A stretch of DNA of 64,000 bases from Perca fluviatilis. Taxonomy: Eukaryota; Chordata; Actinopteri; Perciformes; Percidae. Each line of letters starts with the position of its first letter. Position 1 is the stretch's first letter. Positions 24,304 to 38,498 of the stretch are shown here, one piece after another. The translations under genes and the position numbers were made by a program. The notes beneath the pieces were generated by a model that saw only the letters and a program-made list of their open reading frames with translations, did not search any database and was not told the DNA's origin. The DNA is taken from positions 21,475,050-21,539,049 of the forward strand of contig NC_053119.1 in NCBI RefSeq assembly GCF_010015445.1. Reading direction: 5' to 3'.

Positions 24304-27300
24304 AGCGCGCGCGCACAAATGTATTTGGCTCATTTAGTTCTTATGCAGTCCCTGATATGTATCTGCCATATCTAAGATCAGGATAAAATGCAGCCTGCTA
24401 AATGGACTTTTGTTGATTTAGACAAATGCAGCACAATGCTGAAGATAAAAATAGATATACAGTATTTGATTTCAACTGCTGGATTTTTGTCTATTTATAA
24501 CATTAAATCTCCTGGAGAAAGATGTTATTCATTTACTGACAAGGTAAAAAAAAAGGTCTTTATGAAATGGCTTGCTTGTAAAAACATCAAATCAAACTCC
24601 CCTAAAGATATAACTTAGAATGTCTTTTATCATAGAACATTTAATCTGTTCCCCTTCTCTTTATCAGTGCGATTTTGTTTGTCGATAAAGTGCTGAGCTT
24701 CTTTGGTGAATCTCAAGGATCCTATGGTTTGTCTATCTGCCAAAGTGATGTCTCATTCAAAATCAGATTACTCCATTTCTATTAAGATAATGTGGACCGG
24801 ACAAGCAGGTAGTGTTTGGAAATTGCCCGGTATCTTCCCGTCACTCATGGGGGAAATAGGATGACATTGATCAATGTCATCAGAGTGTTATCTTGAAGTA
24901 CACATTTCATGTTCAGAGATTTGTCAGTGGTCTGTTGGGGCAACTGAAGACTTCAACTTCTCAAAATCACAATTTAAATAATATTGAGAAAAAGAACATA
25001 AAGATTGATTTATTAAAGAAATCACTGATGAACTGGGTAAATTATTGATTTACTGAATAATTAATTTATTGGTTTACAGGCCATCTATGTGTGTCTGATG
25101 AGTTTAAATATTGAGTTTAAGTTAAAACCTTTTTTTGGGCTATATTTAAGAACAATTAAAATGTGTAACTAGGTTATATTTGACAAGATTTCACTTCTTT
25201 CCTCTGATTCGTTGCTCGTTTTCCTCTGAGATATTTTTAGACTTACTATCAAAGTCAATCTTTTGGGATTTATGGACTCAATTAGAAGGAGATTACAAAT
25301 GTGTGCCCTTCGCCTGTTAATTTTTGTTAACAGCATGATCAGCCTTTTTAATTTGTTCTGATATTTGACTTCCTTCATTACAATGTCTGCTTATTCTGGC
25401 TTCTTCACTGGGATGCAGTCAATTTCCACTGTAATATCAAGAGTTATTTGCTCATCAAATAGCTAATTGCATTTTGCTTGTTGTTAACTTGTACTAAAGA
25501 TCTTTGTATTTAATGATGATAAGAAGTAAAAGTGACAGTACTGCAAGGTTAACAAGTTCAGAGGACAGTTTTCCCTAATTAAGTAGTCACTTTTAAGTGT
25601 TAATGTGAATGGGTCTTAATTAAACTCCTCCTCAGAGTGTCAGATAACCGCTTGTGTATTGTTTCACATTTCACTGAGCAGATATATAGTGTTACACACA
25701 GTGGACTGACTTCTCACTTGAGCCATCTGTTTTTGCACCTTCGTAGGCGCAGTCAGATACATTGTTTACAGAACTGTTGAGAAGCTGTGCAGTCAGACAA
25801 CACTATATGCTGTTTTGGTCCCATACAAGATGACTTTCAATATCATGAAATTTGAAAACCATTCCTTTCTGTTGTCCAGATCAGGCCAGAACCTAAGGAA
25901 TCACAGAGATTGTTTGTGAAGACCTTTGAGCAAGCTTCAAAATAAAGGGTTGGCTTTTATTTGGAGTAGAGGAGCCATTATGGATAATTAAAGGTTGGAT
26001 CAGAAATAATCACCTTTGATGCTGGCAAAACCTTACCTATACAACTTTATCCCCTCTGACAGTAATTTATTTCATGATCTTCACATGAAAGCTAGTATTT
26101 AGCATCATTTTAAAGATTATATTACCTTTGTATCAACCATCATTGATATTCTCAGTAATGAGCTACATTGTTTTGGATTTAATCCTGTTTAATATGTATT
26201 TATCATGGGATTGTGAAAGCTTACTGTAGTTTCACTGCTTGCATTGTTATTTTATAGTGTAGGGGATAAAGGACAAGCCCGACGGTGCAGGGAGCTGTCC
26301 AATTATGTACGAAAGCGTCTTCCTCATTGGGGCCAAGCCACTCTTGGGGCCTTTAAGCAAGGCATGTTGCTATGGTGCTGGGAGCATGTGAGGAAGACAA
26401 TAACACAGCTTTATCTATATGCTAGTTCAGCATGCAAGGTTACCAAGCATAACCACACTCCTCTGCTTATACCATCACCTTTAATGTGTACTGTTTGTTT
26501 TCATGCTATCCCAGCGTATGTTGCTTCATAGTGATGATGCATTCTGTGTATTGTTGACAGCTCAGCCCTGTTACTGCGATGGCAAACTGGAGTCATGAAC
26601 TCCCCACCAGTTGTGTGTTAAAAATAATGAAACTTAGGGGTCAAAGGGGATTCTTACACTAATCAAAAACGTCCTTGGTGAGAAGCATACTAGTTCTTTA
26701 GCTAGCTGACCTCTAGTCATCTGTGGGAGTGACTGTATGTGTGAGAAGTGTATAGATAAAAGGCTAATCGCAGAGAGAGCCCAAAGGCGAAGGCCTCCTG
26801 GCACGTGGAGCGAATACTGAGGAAGCCGAGCTCTTGGGAAGCCTCATTATACATTTAGGGGCGTCCTGTTTTCCCTCTCTCTGGACAGTTGGACAGCTAA
26901 ATTGTTTGTGGATCAATAGTTTAGCTTCCTACTGGCTCCACAGAGTGAGTGAAGTGCATTTAAACCCAAGAAATCAGAGATGGGAAGCATAGCATTAGGG
27001 GCCTCAGGAGGTGCTATTGCTCTGCCCATTATTCAGTCTCCCTGTTTGTTTACCTGCAGCGCTTGACTTCAGTGCTGAGACCATCTGTAGTCATTTTACG
27101 CTCATGTAATCAAATTTTCTTCGATTTCTATTTTCTTTGCTACACAAGTTAATCCATAAATATCCAATGCTATTCCCATTTGGTGATATTTTTTTTAAAT
27201 AATGCCATATGCACTGTATTTGTAAATTAAACTATTCTTCGGATGCTGTCATTTCCCAGACGCTGAGAGATGTCCACTAAGATTGATCGAAAGTTATAAG

Positions 27301-28540
27301 GTTGTGTTGTGCAAGCTGATTATATACCGTATAAATGCTGCTTATTATGACCAGAGCCTGGCTGCACAGCCTGTCTATATTGATTCAACACTTATTTAAA
27401 ATGCCTCTTGTTTTTCAGTTCAGCTCTTTGGCTATGTAAAAGGCAGAGACAGAAAAGGAGTAGAGAGAGAGAAGGAAGGGGGTGGGGGCGGGGGCGGTCG
27501 TGGGGTATATAGAGAAACAGAAGAACAAAACATTTGGAGCTCTCCCTTCATTCCTTAGATCAGTGTAACCAGAAATAAAAGCTGTGGCTGGTACAAGCTC
27601 TGGGCTGTGGGCACGCCGCTGTCCTCTCCTGGCTCTCTTGCTGCGCTGCCGGTGCATTTGTGTTTCACTGGTCAGCCTCCGAGCTCCTGGGCCCAAGGCT
27701 GCATCTCTACATGAAGGGCCCATTGATATGGGCAACATTAGCATTCGCTGTAGGCAAGCACGACAAACAGGTTGGTTTTCCGTTTCACACTTACAAACCT
27801 GTTCTCTCTGGATCCTCTCAAAGGGTCTCAAATCAACCCTCTTGTTGCATAGCTAATGAGCGTAGATAAAAGAGGTCAAAGAATGCTTATGTAGGCCTCT
27901 TCAGTACAAGCAATGTACTCTTTGTATAAAGTCTCACCCTGCCAACTGCCATGTCAGGGCAACACTGTCACATCTGGCGCACAAACTCACAAGGTGATGT
28001 AACCACCTGCGTCATGTTTTCTGTAAGTGCTAGTGGGACAATACACCAGCACTAATAGCTTCCGACAAACTACCCTAAAATGTCCCTGAACAAAAGTTGT
28101 TCTTAGCTGTTGGCATATCATTATTCAGATCTGATCCCAGCATTCTGAGGGAATCTGGCTGATTTATGCATGAGATTTGTGCACTAATTATGCTGCGGAT
28201 TCTTTTCCTTGGCTCTGTTTGAAGCTTTTTGAGCTTTTGTTGCAATCTGCTAATTCATGCTGCTGAAATTATCCTCACTATTTTACTTAGCAACAGCAAA
28301 TTGCCCTCGAGAAGAAGTGGCTAATATCACTCAATTAAAAATAACATGTGATCCATCTCTGTGTTTAAATTATAATGAGTCAGACTACTGCTTACGCAAG
28401 TCGTCTTGATGCCAAGAGAGAGAGGTAGAGGAAGACAGCTTCCTAATTACAGATCTTTTTTCTTCTATTTCAGTCTTACTCTAAAGGAATTTATATAAAC
28501 AGTAAACAGAGAGATAATAAAGATGTGAGTGCAGATACCA

Positions 28541-29235
28541 CCATAGACAGTATATAAACTGGACCAACAGATCCCGTTGCTCTGGTTGGAGACCAGTGAA
28601 GGATATTAGAAGCACTTTTCTGGTGAGCGCTGAGCGTTACTGCGCAGCCTCCAACTGAGAGAGACGACGTAAATGTGACATCACGTGAGCAACCTGTCTG
28701 AAAGTTGTAAGTCTTCTGGTAGCTCTGCCAAGAGAAATCTCAATCATTCCGAATCTTGCAGAGACGGAGGGCATAGGTATATGTAAGGAGATAACATAGG
28801 CACAGGCTAATTATTGCTAACTAAAATGCTAGATAACATTAGTAATTAAACCTAAACAGCTCATGTAAGTCGAAACTGCCTGCAAGCTTCTCCTGTACTA
28901 TACGGTAATTCCTCTACTATGCGACAGTAAGTTGCTTGGTTATGACACAATCGTTAGCCTATTTTTACAAAAATGTCTGCTACGCAGCCATAACTTGGGA
29001 TACAAGGTAATGGAACCTTTTATACATTGTCGTGTTTCTTTAGAAATAAACACTGGACAAATAGAGTCTTTAAACGCTTCAGATGTAAAGTTATTCGCTG
29101 TCAAAGTGACGTCAAAATGAATGGCAGTCAATGGAATGCTAACGGGAGGTGATCGCTTTGTAGCATCAAAATGGCGCCATAGAAGTTTTTAGTTCTGAAG
29201 TGAAGCTTACCCCCTTGGATACCACCCTTATTATT
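28541..29235. repeat. unclassified interspersed repeat
   Basis: Starts near CCATAGACAGTATATAAACTGG and includes GAAGCACTTTTCTGGTGAGC, TGACGTCAAAATGAATGGCA and CAAAATGGCGCCATAGAAG. This organisation is typical of a dispersed fish repeat of about 700 bp. No coding capacity. Confidence 0.5.
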
Positions 29236-29576
29236 CCTTATTAATGGCTGTCTAGAATGAGGGATGTGCCAACAATCACAACATCAACTCCCTGCTTGAG
29301 TGAAAATATCTCACATTATTCCACGGGGAAAAATAAGCCATGCATGCATATTAATATAGCATTTGTTCAGACTCCAGTTGAGCATGGAAGTGGACAGCCT
29401 CCATACTGCATGCGTGGGCCTCGTGGTAAAATGTGTCAGTAGTATAGCAGCCAGTGTCACTGGTTGGATTATTCACAAGGATGGTGTAATGACAGTGAGT
29501 TGAGGAAAGGGCATCCAGAGGTGAATCTGACATGGAGAAAGAGCACTGAATCCTTTTTTTTTCTGTGCTCTTTTTT

Positions 29577-29635
29577 CTCACTCACTCACTCACTCACGCA
29601 CGCAAGCACGCACGCACGCACGCACGCACACACAC
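29577..29635. repeat. (ACTC)n/(ACGC)n compound microsatellite
   Basis: Tetranucleotide CTCA units grade into CGCA units and then CA. Confidence 0.95.
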
Positions 29636-30199
29636 CCCGCCTTTGCAGTGCTCCGACTCTTATCTGCAACACACAGCTCCACTCATGCTGCACACTCAGG
29701 TCCATACTGTGTGGAGGACAGAAGGAGCGAAGGGCATAGCGTCACAGTCAGGCTAGCACACACATACACACCCGTACACACACTCACACATATGCACAAC
29801 AGATAGAAAGAGGAGGCGTTGTACTTTTCTTAATTCCCCTGCAACAGAGGACAACAAGACAAAGCACAGCACTGCTCTTCCATATGACTGAAGGGGGGTT
29901 GGAAACTACTCTGTGTTTAGAGAGACTGCTGGAGTACTTAATGTTATTCACACTGACCCATGACCAACCACCAGATTATAATTTGACTCCAGTACAATGA
30001 AATGAAAAGGTTGCAAAACATTAATGCCTGCAATCAAGCTAAATAACTTATGAATGACATTTCCTGCAAAAGTTATTTTTTTTTAAAAACACAAAACTGA
30101 TTATAATGGATAAAAATAAAGAGATTAGTAAGAAATTGTTAATACACATTTTTTTTTTGAGGAAAGTTAGAGATGATTGATAACACTCTTATGTATGTC

Positions 30200-30510
30200 T
30201 GGAGCCAGGCAGACAGGTATGTTAGCTTAGCATAAAGACTGAAAGCAGGGAAAAACAGCTAGCCTGGGTACCATCTAAAGCGTACTAATTAACATGCTAT
30301 ATCTCATACAAAAACTTAAGTGTACAATTGACAATACGTGGTTTAATGGACTATTTATTGGCCGGGCACAGTAACTTCTTGGAGTCACCAAGATGTTGCC
30401 AGGCAACAAGCAGAGATGCCAGATTACCTTTGGACAGAGCCATGCTAGCTGTTTCTCCCTGCTTCCAGTCTTTATGCTAAGCTAAACTAACCATGTCCTG
30501 GTTTCAGCTT
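30200..30510. mobile_element. foldback element, family F, copy 1
   Basis: Two inverted 42-bp arms (30222-30263 and 30444-30485) share TTAGCTTAGCATAAAGACTG and a CAGGGAAAAACAGCTAGC-type word. The core has GGCCGGGCACAGTAACTTC and TTGCCAGGCAACAAGCAGAG. Related copies are at 47578-47914 and 56215-56696. Confidence 0.75.
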
Positions 30511-33137
30511 CATACATATTATATTATGTGATTCATCTTCTTCAAAACTGAACTGATTGAACATTTTGCAATTATTAATTGAACAATGTTCTTTTTTTTC
30601 ATTTCTTGCCAAGTTCATGAAATAAGAGATCTGCTAAATAGAATAGTATAGGTTATGTTTTCATAGTCTTAAAGCAGAGTAAATGCTTCTTAATTAGGCA
30701 TCAAGAGTCATGAAAGAAAATCTTTTGGAAGGTTAATGCTCAGTGCTGTAGTTTTGTTTAAGCACTGGCATAAATAAAACCCAACACAATGTAGGTGAAA
30801 GGGCCCTGTGAATACTCTTAGGGCAGTCAAGCAAAAGCATCTGTTTGAAGCATAATATATGAAAAGTCTCTTAACCTAGTTTAGCTTGCTTGCTGCTACT
30901 GGAGGGAACACAAGCTTGATTGGAAATGCTGTAAACCCTTTGGCTGCGTGGGTTGTTATCTGAGCTGTGTCTTCAACAGCCGTTGGACTGTGCACAAACA
31001 GCTTCATAACAGGGAAGAGATGATTTCCTTATGTAAAGGGATAATCTTGTGATCTGAATGCCAGAAAGCTCCCACACATCTGGACCTCCTTACATTGAAA
31101 CAGCCAAGTAATGTCAGGACGTACCAATTTTGTCTTTGAAAATGTCAAAAAGTGTTTGAAGAGACATTAGCCTAATCATAGTCGCAGAGTTATCTACACA
31201 GTTGGTCGATGATGGTCTGGCATCATGATCTTAGCACTCTTTGTCTATACATCTTCTTCTGTTTTTTTTGTTGTTGTTTAAGTGGGCACCTGTTCTGCCT
31301 TATGAGCCATGATCACATGGTGTGACTTGGCTAAGAGGCACCAGATGACTCAGGTCTTTGCCCAAGCTGTGCTCATTGTCAGTCAGCATGCACACTGCTT
31401 TCCAACAGGCTGTCTGACTGTGGCCATGTGCTCAGCAGTAAACATAGGTGACTGGGTCTGTTGACATGGACACTCTGTTCCGGACATGAATGTATATGAT
31501 GGTGGAGGGCCTGGTCCTGGTCCGGATAAAGTGTTTGTCCTCTTTGTAAATATCCCTGCATGCAAAAATTAACAGAATCTTTTAATTAATTCAAAGGAAA
31601 CAACCAACAGAGAAACAATAAATTGGTTAATGTGTTCACATGCCATAATATATCAGTTAATGTTTGCTTGGCTAGCTGTCATACTCTGTTTTCTGGCAGT
31701 TTCAATTAGAGCAGGTTTTAAAGGAAGGAGTACTCAAGTGCCAAATAACAGAGGAATATAATGTTACACACATAAATGCACCCAGTGAGAGAGACTGTGG
31801 AGCTTGCTGTGGCACAAGTAGTGGAGGAAGACTTCCCGATGGGTAGGCATGAATATGCATGGCACTGCTTAAAAGCAATGGCACAGCCTAATACAGTATG
31901 GCAGTCAATGGATTCACAGAGCAGGCTTTGTCTGGTGTTGTACTTTCAACTCTGGAGGATGTGTCTGAGCCTCTTGTTTGAACTGTTCAGCCCTAAAGTG
32001 CCTCTGCAGAAGTCTCAGAAAGAGAAATCTCTAATCTTGTTTAAGAAAATCTTTAAATATTATAAATGCATGCCTTATTTTGTGTTAATTATATTCCCTC
32101 ATCCACTATGTTATTCCTTATTTATCAGTAAGATTGTTTACATTCCTTTACCCAACTTGGAATTATGATATTTCATTTGGGAGTCATTGAGTTTGAGTTG
32201 GTGTAATGAACCGCTAAATGATAAGTTACCAAAGTAAACAACTCATCATGTCTGGTGCACCAGAGAACTTTAAAAGAGCCTGTTAATGTGTTCTCGCAAA
32301 CCTCTTCTTATGGTCCATATGTATTCTAGACATGCACCAAAGCTGTTAAGAGACTAAGTCGCAGGGGATTTGTTTCTCTCCTCATTTATGGATAATATTA
32401 TCCATCCATATCTGCCTTGGAGAGAGTAGGAAATATCGGAAGTACAGTAAACAAATATCTGCAGAGCACGCTATCAAGTTCTTAAAGCTACAAATTGGGC
32501 CACGCTGCCTTTGGCAATAGGGCTACAGTGACATTAGGAGTGAACAGACACATTGGCTTCACCCAATTAAATCATCACTCGCAAAGCTTTAGCACGTCCA
32601 GTGCGTGCATTCATCTTGCTACCCCTGTCTGCCTTTCCCATGCTTCTGTTTTCATCCGTTCTTCTACAGTCTGTATGTAGTTGTGAGGTTTGACATAAGA
32701 ATTTGAATGAAGCTGTGACCATATGTTTCTCTACAGGGACAGAGAAAAAAATTAACAAATCTGGCTGTTGTCGCACTGCTGATTTGAAAGGAAACCTAGG
32801 ACATAAGAATGTACATACTAGTTTACAATCTGAGCAGTCAGAATATGGAGACTTGCTGTATAGTAGCAATTTGACAGTTTAGTGTAATTACTGAGACAAA
32901 ACAATAAAAACAAGATTCATGCCTCATGGCACGAAAGGAAATTTATTTATGGCATAAGGGTCTGTGCAGACTCCAGTGCAAACAAAGATTATCATAATGG
33001 TGAAGTAAGTTAAAAGCCAATGGTAAAATATTGTCCAGTTTTTTTTTCTTCTATTCACTGAAGTGGAAAAGCGGAGAAAAAAAATCACAGTGGCATGAGA
33101 ATTGGGGGGAACTTGCAAGACCTATTGTGACAGTAGC

Positions 33138-33653
33138 TTAAGAGGGATAATTCTGGTGATGTTCTATTTTATTTTATTTTTTTATAACTTTTGTCCACAA
33201 ATCCAGTGACAATATTGATCCTATGAACAAGCAGCCTGATGAAGCTTATTCCTCTGTTCCATAGACCTCCATTGTTGTCCAAAACTGTTAAAAACATATA
33301 CATGAACCACACCGTTGGACTGGGTGACATGTTCCTTCATTACCATTAACATGGGCACTGTAGCTTATTTTGAGTCTATGCCACATACACTGTTTTATAG
33401 TAAATACTCAATAGGGCACCAAATCCACAGCCCAACAAATGCATTATTCAGTCCTATTAATGTAATGATTGTTTAAAAAGTATAGGTTTTTGACCAGTTT
33501 TAAAATATCCTTTTCTTCAGTGGGAATGAATGGACTTGGGGTTGAGAGCCACATACTAGGGTAGTCAGAAAGAAAACATGGTTAGTTTTGGTCTTTTCTT
33601 GGGCTTTGTTGACAATAGGAAAAATACAGAATAACACCAGACTTATCCTCTAA
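33138..33653. mobile_element. MITE-like element, family M1, copy 2 (516 bp)
   Basis: Left end TTAAGAGGGATAATTCTGGTGA and right end CACCAGACTTATCCTCTAA are inverted repeats. The left end matches the 8840 copy through the GGATAA..CTGGTGAT words, and the length differs by only 2 bp. Same family, same orientation. Confidence 0.7.
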
Positions 33654-35093
33654 GTGGCACATGTCTTTGTGAGAGCCAGTGGGAAACATAAGCACTAACT
33701 GCAGCACTGGAAATGAGGCTTCTTCTGTAATCATCACAATTATGGGGTGCCATGATACTGAGGGATCAGCACCGTATTAACAAATCAATACAGTGCGATT
33801 GATTCAGCCTCTTTGACTCAGATTTACCTGGGCTCTCCGTACAAATGTCGATTTATCTCCTGATGGATTCTATTTCTCAGGCATTGCTCTGTATATCCTA
33901 ACACATGAGTGAATTGATTTGTGAATGATTGGCTGGTGTCTCGCCCACATCCACAAAGATGTCGCTGTATCTCTTGCAGTCAAAAGCATCTTGTTTGGCC
34001 TGTGACCCACACTGACTTACATTGTGTCTCAGTAGTCATTATATTCTCATGTGCTTGGAAGGTACATTTCTTTCTGCCATTTTACAATCAGTATTGTTGG
34101 TGGTGAAAAGATCCATTCAAGTGTTGAGGCAAGGAAACACTGGACTCTTCAGCTGACTTGCATTTACAGTGCAGTCCACTACTTATTCACACAGACCCAC
34201 CCACACATCCACTCACCCTTGAGTCGCTGGGTTTCTCTGACAAAGTGGAAGAAAAGCACAGAAATTAAGCAATGTGTTTGTGGAGGAGAGGATTGTTTGG
34301 TTTGACTGTGTGTCAAACCACTGCAGAGGAAGGTAAAGATTACAGCCAATCCACACATACAATAGCTCTGTGTCTGCTAATAGTCCCCACTTCAAGACTC
34401 TGAAATCTTCTTTGTTTGTTCGAACAGTCTTCTGAGCAGACGTGGATAATGAAGACAGAATAGATGAGATGTTGCTATCGAGGAGGGAAAGAAGGGAGTA
34501 GGCATTTAGCTGGCCATGGACACTGTTCTCTATGATTGGGCTTAATGCTTTGATGTACAGCAGTAATTAACAGACAGCCTGGTGTTCAGTGTTCAGAATC
34601 CATACTTTATTGTTCGAGGGAAAGAGATCATGTTTATATTGGGCATGTTTGCTTTGTAGAGAGAGAAAGAGAGAGAGTCAAATCTCCAGGACATTGGGAG
34701 ACACACACAAGGGTCCTGGGCTCTGTGCAGTGACCTTGTTTGCTAATTAGGTGTCAGACCTTCTCATCTCATATCTTTTGGCTTAGATTGCCAGAAGTCG
34801 ATGGGCACACTGATTCCGCTACCGTTGGCTAGCTTTTCGCAGTCAATCATTAGAGATGCTACTGTATGGGCTGCCCTTTCTCATGAATACTGTATAATGC
34901 TGTAAACATAGATGTAACAACACAGTATAATGCTGCAAAAATGTCACTTTTACTGTCACCAGTATTGCAGGCTCCTATAATCTGTTTCAAACAGGCCCAG
35001 TTTGGCTCAATCTAAAGACGTACTTCAGATCTTCAAATGTGAATATTTTGTAACTGTTTGTAAGCACATAACAAGCAATTTAGATATGTAAAC

Positions 35094-35215
35094 TTGGGCT
35101 GACGGGAATTGTGATGGGCATTTTTTTAAACTTATTTTCTGATATTTAATGGACTAAGAAATTAATTGACTAATTGAGAAAATAATTGAAGGACTACTCA
35201 ATAATTAATTCATGT
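35094..35215 (+). repeat. AT-rich interspersed repeat (family R1), partial copy 3
   Basis: Only the right part: AATTGTGATGGGCATTTTTT, a TTTCTGATATTTAATGGACTA word and the AATTGAGAAAATAATTG word. Confidence 0.5.
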
Positions 35216-37071
35216 TATATGCTCATACATATTGAGGGCTTTGTTTTTCAAAATATAACAATTTGGAAATACTGGCCAATGCTCATCTGTTTATTTTATC
35301 CATAAATGGTTTCTCGTTGAATTAGAGAAAATGTACTATATGATGGAATATATCGTTGTGATATAAAGATACAGCCAACATGTTAGAAGTTTGCATTCAT
35401 TTAGCTGACCCCTACTCATTTAGTTTAACTATTAGAGAAACCTAGTATAAAAAGTGATTATTATGTTATTTATTTCCATTAAGGTCAATTTAACATTGCC
35501 TTTGTATCACATTCCAGGTTCATTATACTGGCTTGAAAAGTTGTTCTCTTGACATATTTTCTCTTGTCTCTTTGCATCTACCCGCCCACTTTACATTGTA
35601 TGTCTTTTGTGCAGCGAGCATGAAAATTGCCCTATTTAATGGCGCCCTCCAATGTTCCTCAAGATGAAACGCCTCTTGATGCACTGAAAACAACTCACTG
35701 ACCCTTTCTCTAAAGGCTCCTAACTCCATAGAAGGTGCTGCTTGAAGTGAACAACAGATATTTGGTTTATTCCTATTGTACTGGACATTGTTGTATGCTA
35801 ATGCTGCAGGGCATATGTGATTGTTTGTCCAGATCTAAAAAGAGCAGCATTATGTTTGTGAGACATGTCAGTCACTTGAATGCCAATGTTGACCTATATA
35901 TGAAGGCCTGGGTCAAAGGAGGGGCAGGCTAGCCACAGCATAGGGCAGATATCTCGTCTAATGAGCCTTAATGTGGCACCCAATGACACAACACGTGTAA
36001 GACTGTGGCACACACTGATCGCCAAGAGGCGACAGGATTGATGTGTTACTTTGGCAAACTCTTCGAGCTGAAACAATTGCATGTTTCTTTCTGGGTTTAT
36101 TATTGTGTAATGGAGACCACTGCCTTCTGGATAAGAATGACACACATGAAAATCCTTCACATATGCACACATTACTAGAGACTCACTATCTCTCTCTTGC
36201 TCAATCTGCTCTTTTTATTTTTTATAATAAAAATACTTTCAGATACGCCTCCAGATGGCATATCTCCCAATTCACAACCAATGAATCCATTTGTTAATTG
36301 GATTTGTATAGTATGAATGTCATATTGTTAATAGAGGACAGGAGAAGATGGACTGACTCACAGAGGGGGGGAGGGAAGGATGCAGAAATTTCAGTGACTC
36401 TAAACCTTATTATCTTTGCCTTTATGACTCCTCTGGTGCAAGAATCAATACAGCCTGACCTGCTCCAGGGGCACAGGGCCTGCAACAGGAAGCAGATATC
36501 TCCAAACCATACATTATGGATTAGGGGAGTGAGAGGATGGAACATAAGAGGAGGAGAAGGAATGGGGAGACATGGCCAGAAGAGAGGGATAAGAGGGTGG
36601 AAATACAGGAAGTGAAGATTGGAGTAAGAGTTGATCCACAAGAAGAGTAAATAAGTGGAGGAGGAAGAGCGGATGAAGGTGATGATTGCAGCAGGGCAGT
36701 GATCCTTGCAGCTGTTTTGTTGTTGTTGTTGTTGTAGCTCAGCTGCCTCACTGTTGCTGTTTCCTGCTCTTCCTCCAGTGTGGTTGCAATGTTTATTTCC
36801 AGCTGAGGGAACGGACGCAGCCCTCACAGCTATCAAAAGTAAATTGTCTTATTCCCTCGCTCCGACAGTTTGTTCTCACCCCTGCTACTTTTTGTATTAC
36901 TTCTTCTTCTTCTCCTTGCAGCAGCATCTCTCCCATGGTACATGCTCTAGTCTTCTTACTTCTCCTTCCTTGCTGTAATTTTTTCCTCCCCACTGTGGTT
37001 GCCATGCTTTCTGGTCATACCCTGTTATCACTCACCCTCTCTATATAAAATACATGTGCAACCCCAACCCC

Positions 37072-37072
<1 letters not shown>

Positions 37073-37113
<41 letters not shown>
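37073..37113. repeat. (CT)n microsatellite
   Basis: About 20 CT units. The segment 36700-37113 around it is generally pyrimidine-rich. Confidence 0.97.
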
Positions 37114-37118
<5 letters not shown>

Positions 37119-37456
37119 TCACTCTCATGCTCTCTTTCTTCTCCCTCCAATGGGATGTGAGGTTACAGCTGGGGAGCCCTATGATTTGACAGTTAAATGT
37201 TTATGTGAGTGCAACACTAGCAGACTAGCAGTTTATCCTGAGGCATACTTTAGTGGAGAGATATACAGCTGGCTCCACTGCTGCCAAACTACTCAATGCT
37301 AACGGGACAACAGCTCCAGGCGTGTTGGGGTGCGTATGCATTCTCCTCAGGGCTGTGTGCTCGGGAACAGAGGTGGGTGGTGTTTGTGCTGTGCGGAGGT
37401 GCCAGAGCAGGGCAGAGAGTTAAGAAGTTTGCTAGCTTCTCTTGGGTTACTGTAAA

Positions 37457-37458
<2 letters not shown>

Positions 37459-37506
<48 letters not shown>

Positions 37507-37542
37507 ATGTATGTATACCGTCTGTGTGTGTGTGTGTGTGTG
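37459..37542. repeat. two adjacent (GT)n tracts
   Basis: GT runs at 37459-37498 and 37521-37542, separated by GGGTGTATGTATG-type sequence. Confidence 0.95.
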
Positions 37543-38385
37543 TCTGTTTGTGTGTGCGTTTTCCGTGATTCAGTCCTCTGCAGAGGGAATAGCTCATTAT
37601 CTGCCTCTCAGAATGAAACATCCTACCTGCCTCAACACTGCAGTGCTGTACACTGAACCTATGGAAGCACTGTGTGTGTGTGTGTGTGTTTGTGGTTACT
37701 GTACATATGCCTTTTAGTTTGTAGGTTGTTTTAAGGAAATGGGGAGTATCCCTGTTGTTGTATCTCTTCTGTGTCTGTAAGCATCATGCAAATTGTCTTG
37801 TGATGTTGACATTTTCTTTACTTGAGGCATTACTTGCATGTTTGAGCCACTAAGGCAACAGTTTGTTAAATATGAATTGCTTATTTTCATTCTTTTTGTG
37901 TGCATTACTACTGTATCAGGTCTCAAATGTAGTGTGTGATTTGTTCAAGCCTCAACTCTGAGGTATTTGTCCTATATGCCTATTAGGGCAAATACTAGGC
38001 AAGCTTCCTCATCATGTATGCTGTGATAATATTGTGCCCTATATGTGCATTGGTCATCCATGTAAGTTGCGTTTGTAGGCTTTAAGAATTTGAACAGTGT
38101 TGGAAATGTCACTTGTGGTGAGTGTTTTTCCCGCTCAGAAGCTGCTTCATGCTGTAACACCATTTGAATCGAATCTCCATGACCTTTATGTAATGACTTT
38201 CTATGCATAATTTTATGTTATTGTGCCTGCACCATCAACAGCAGAATGACATGTCCCTCTTTCCCTCAGAAAAGTGATTTAGTACTACGCACCAGTAAGG
38301 ATATAGCAACATTTTAATCAAAACCTGATGACAGTTTTGGGGATGTTTGCTGATGTCACCAGGTCACTGTCACACAAATCTGTTC

Positions 38386-38498
<113 letters not shown>

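Noticed and set aside
27415..27869. Overlapping open frames on both strands near 27.6 kb
   Set aside because: GC-richer unique DNA, but neither frame shows a domain, signal peptide or splice-supported structure. Left as non-coding.
36294..36836. 180-residue minus-strand open frame
   Set aside because: Composition is low-complexity (poly-Gln, Ser/Pro runs from CTG/TTG-rich DNA), with no domain, no splice context and no family resemblance.
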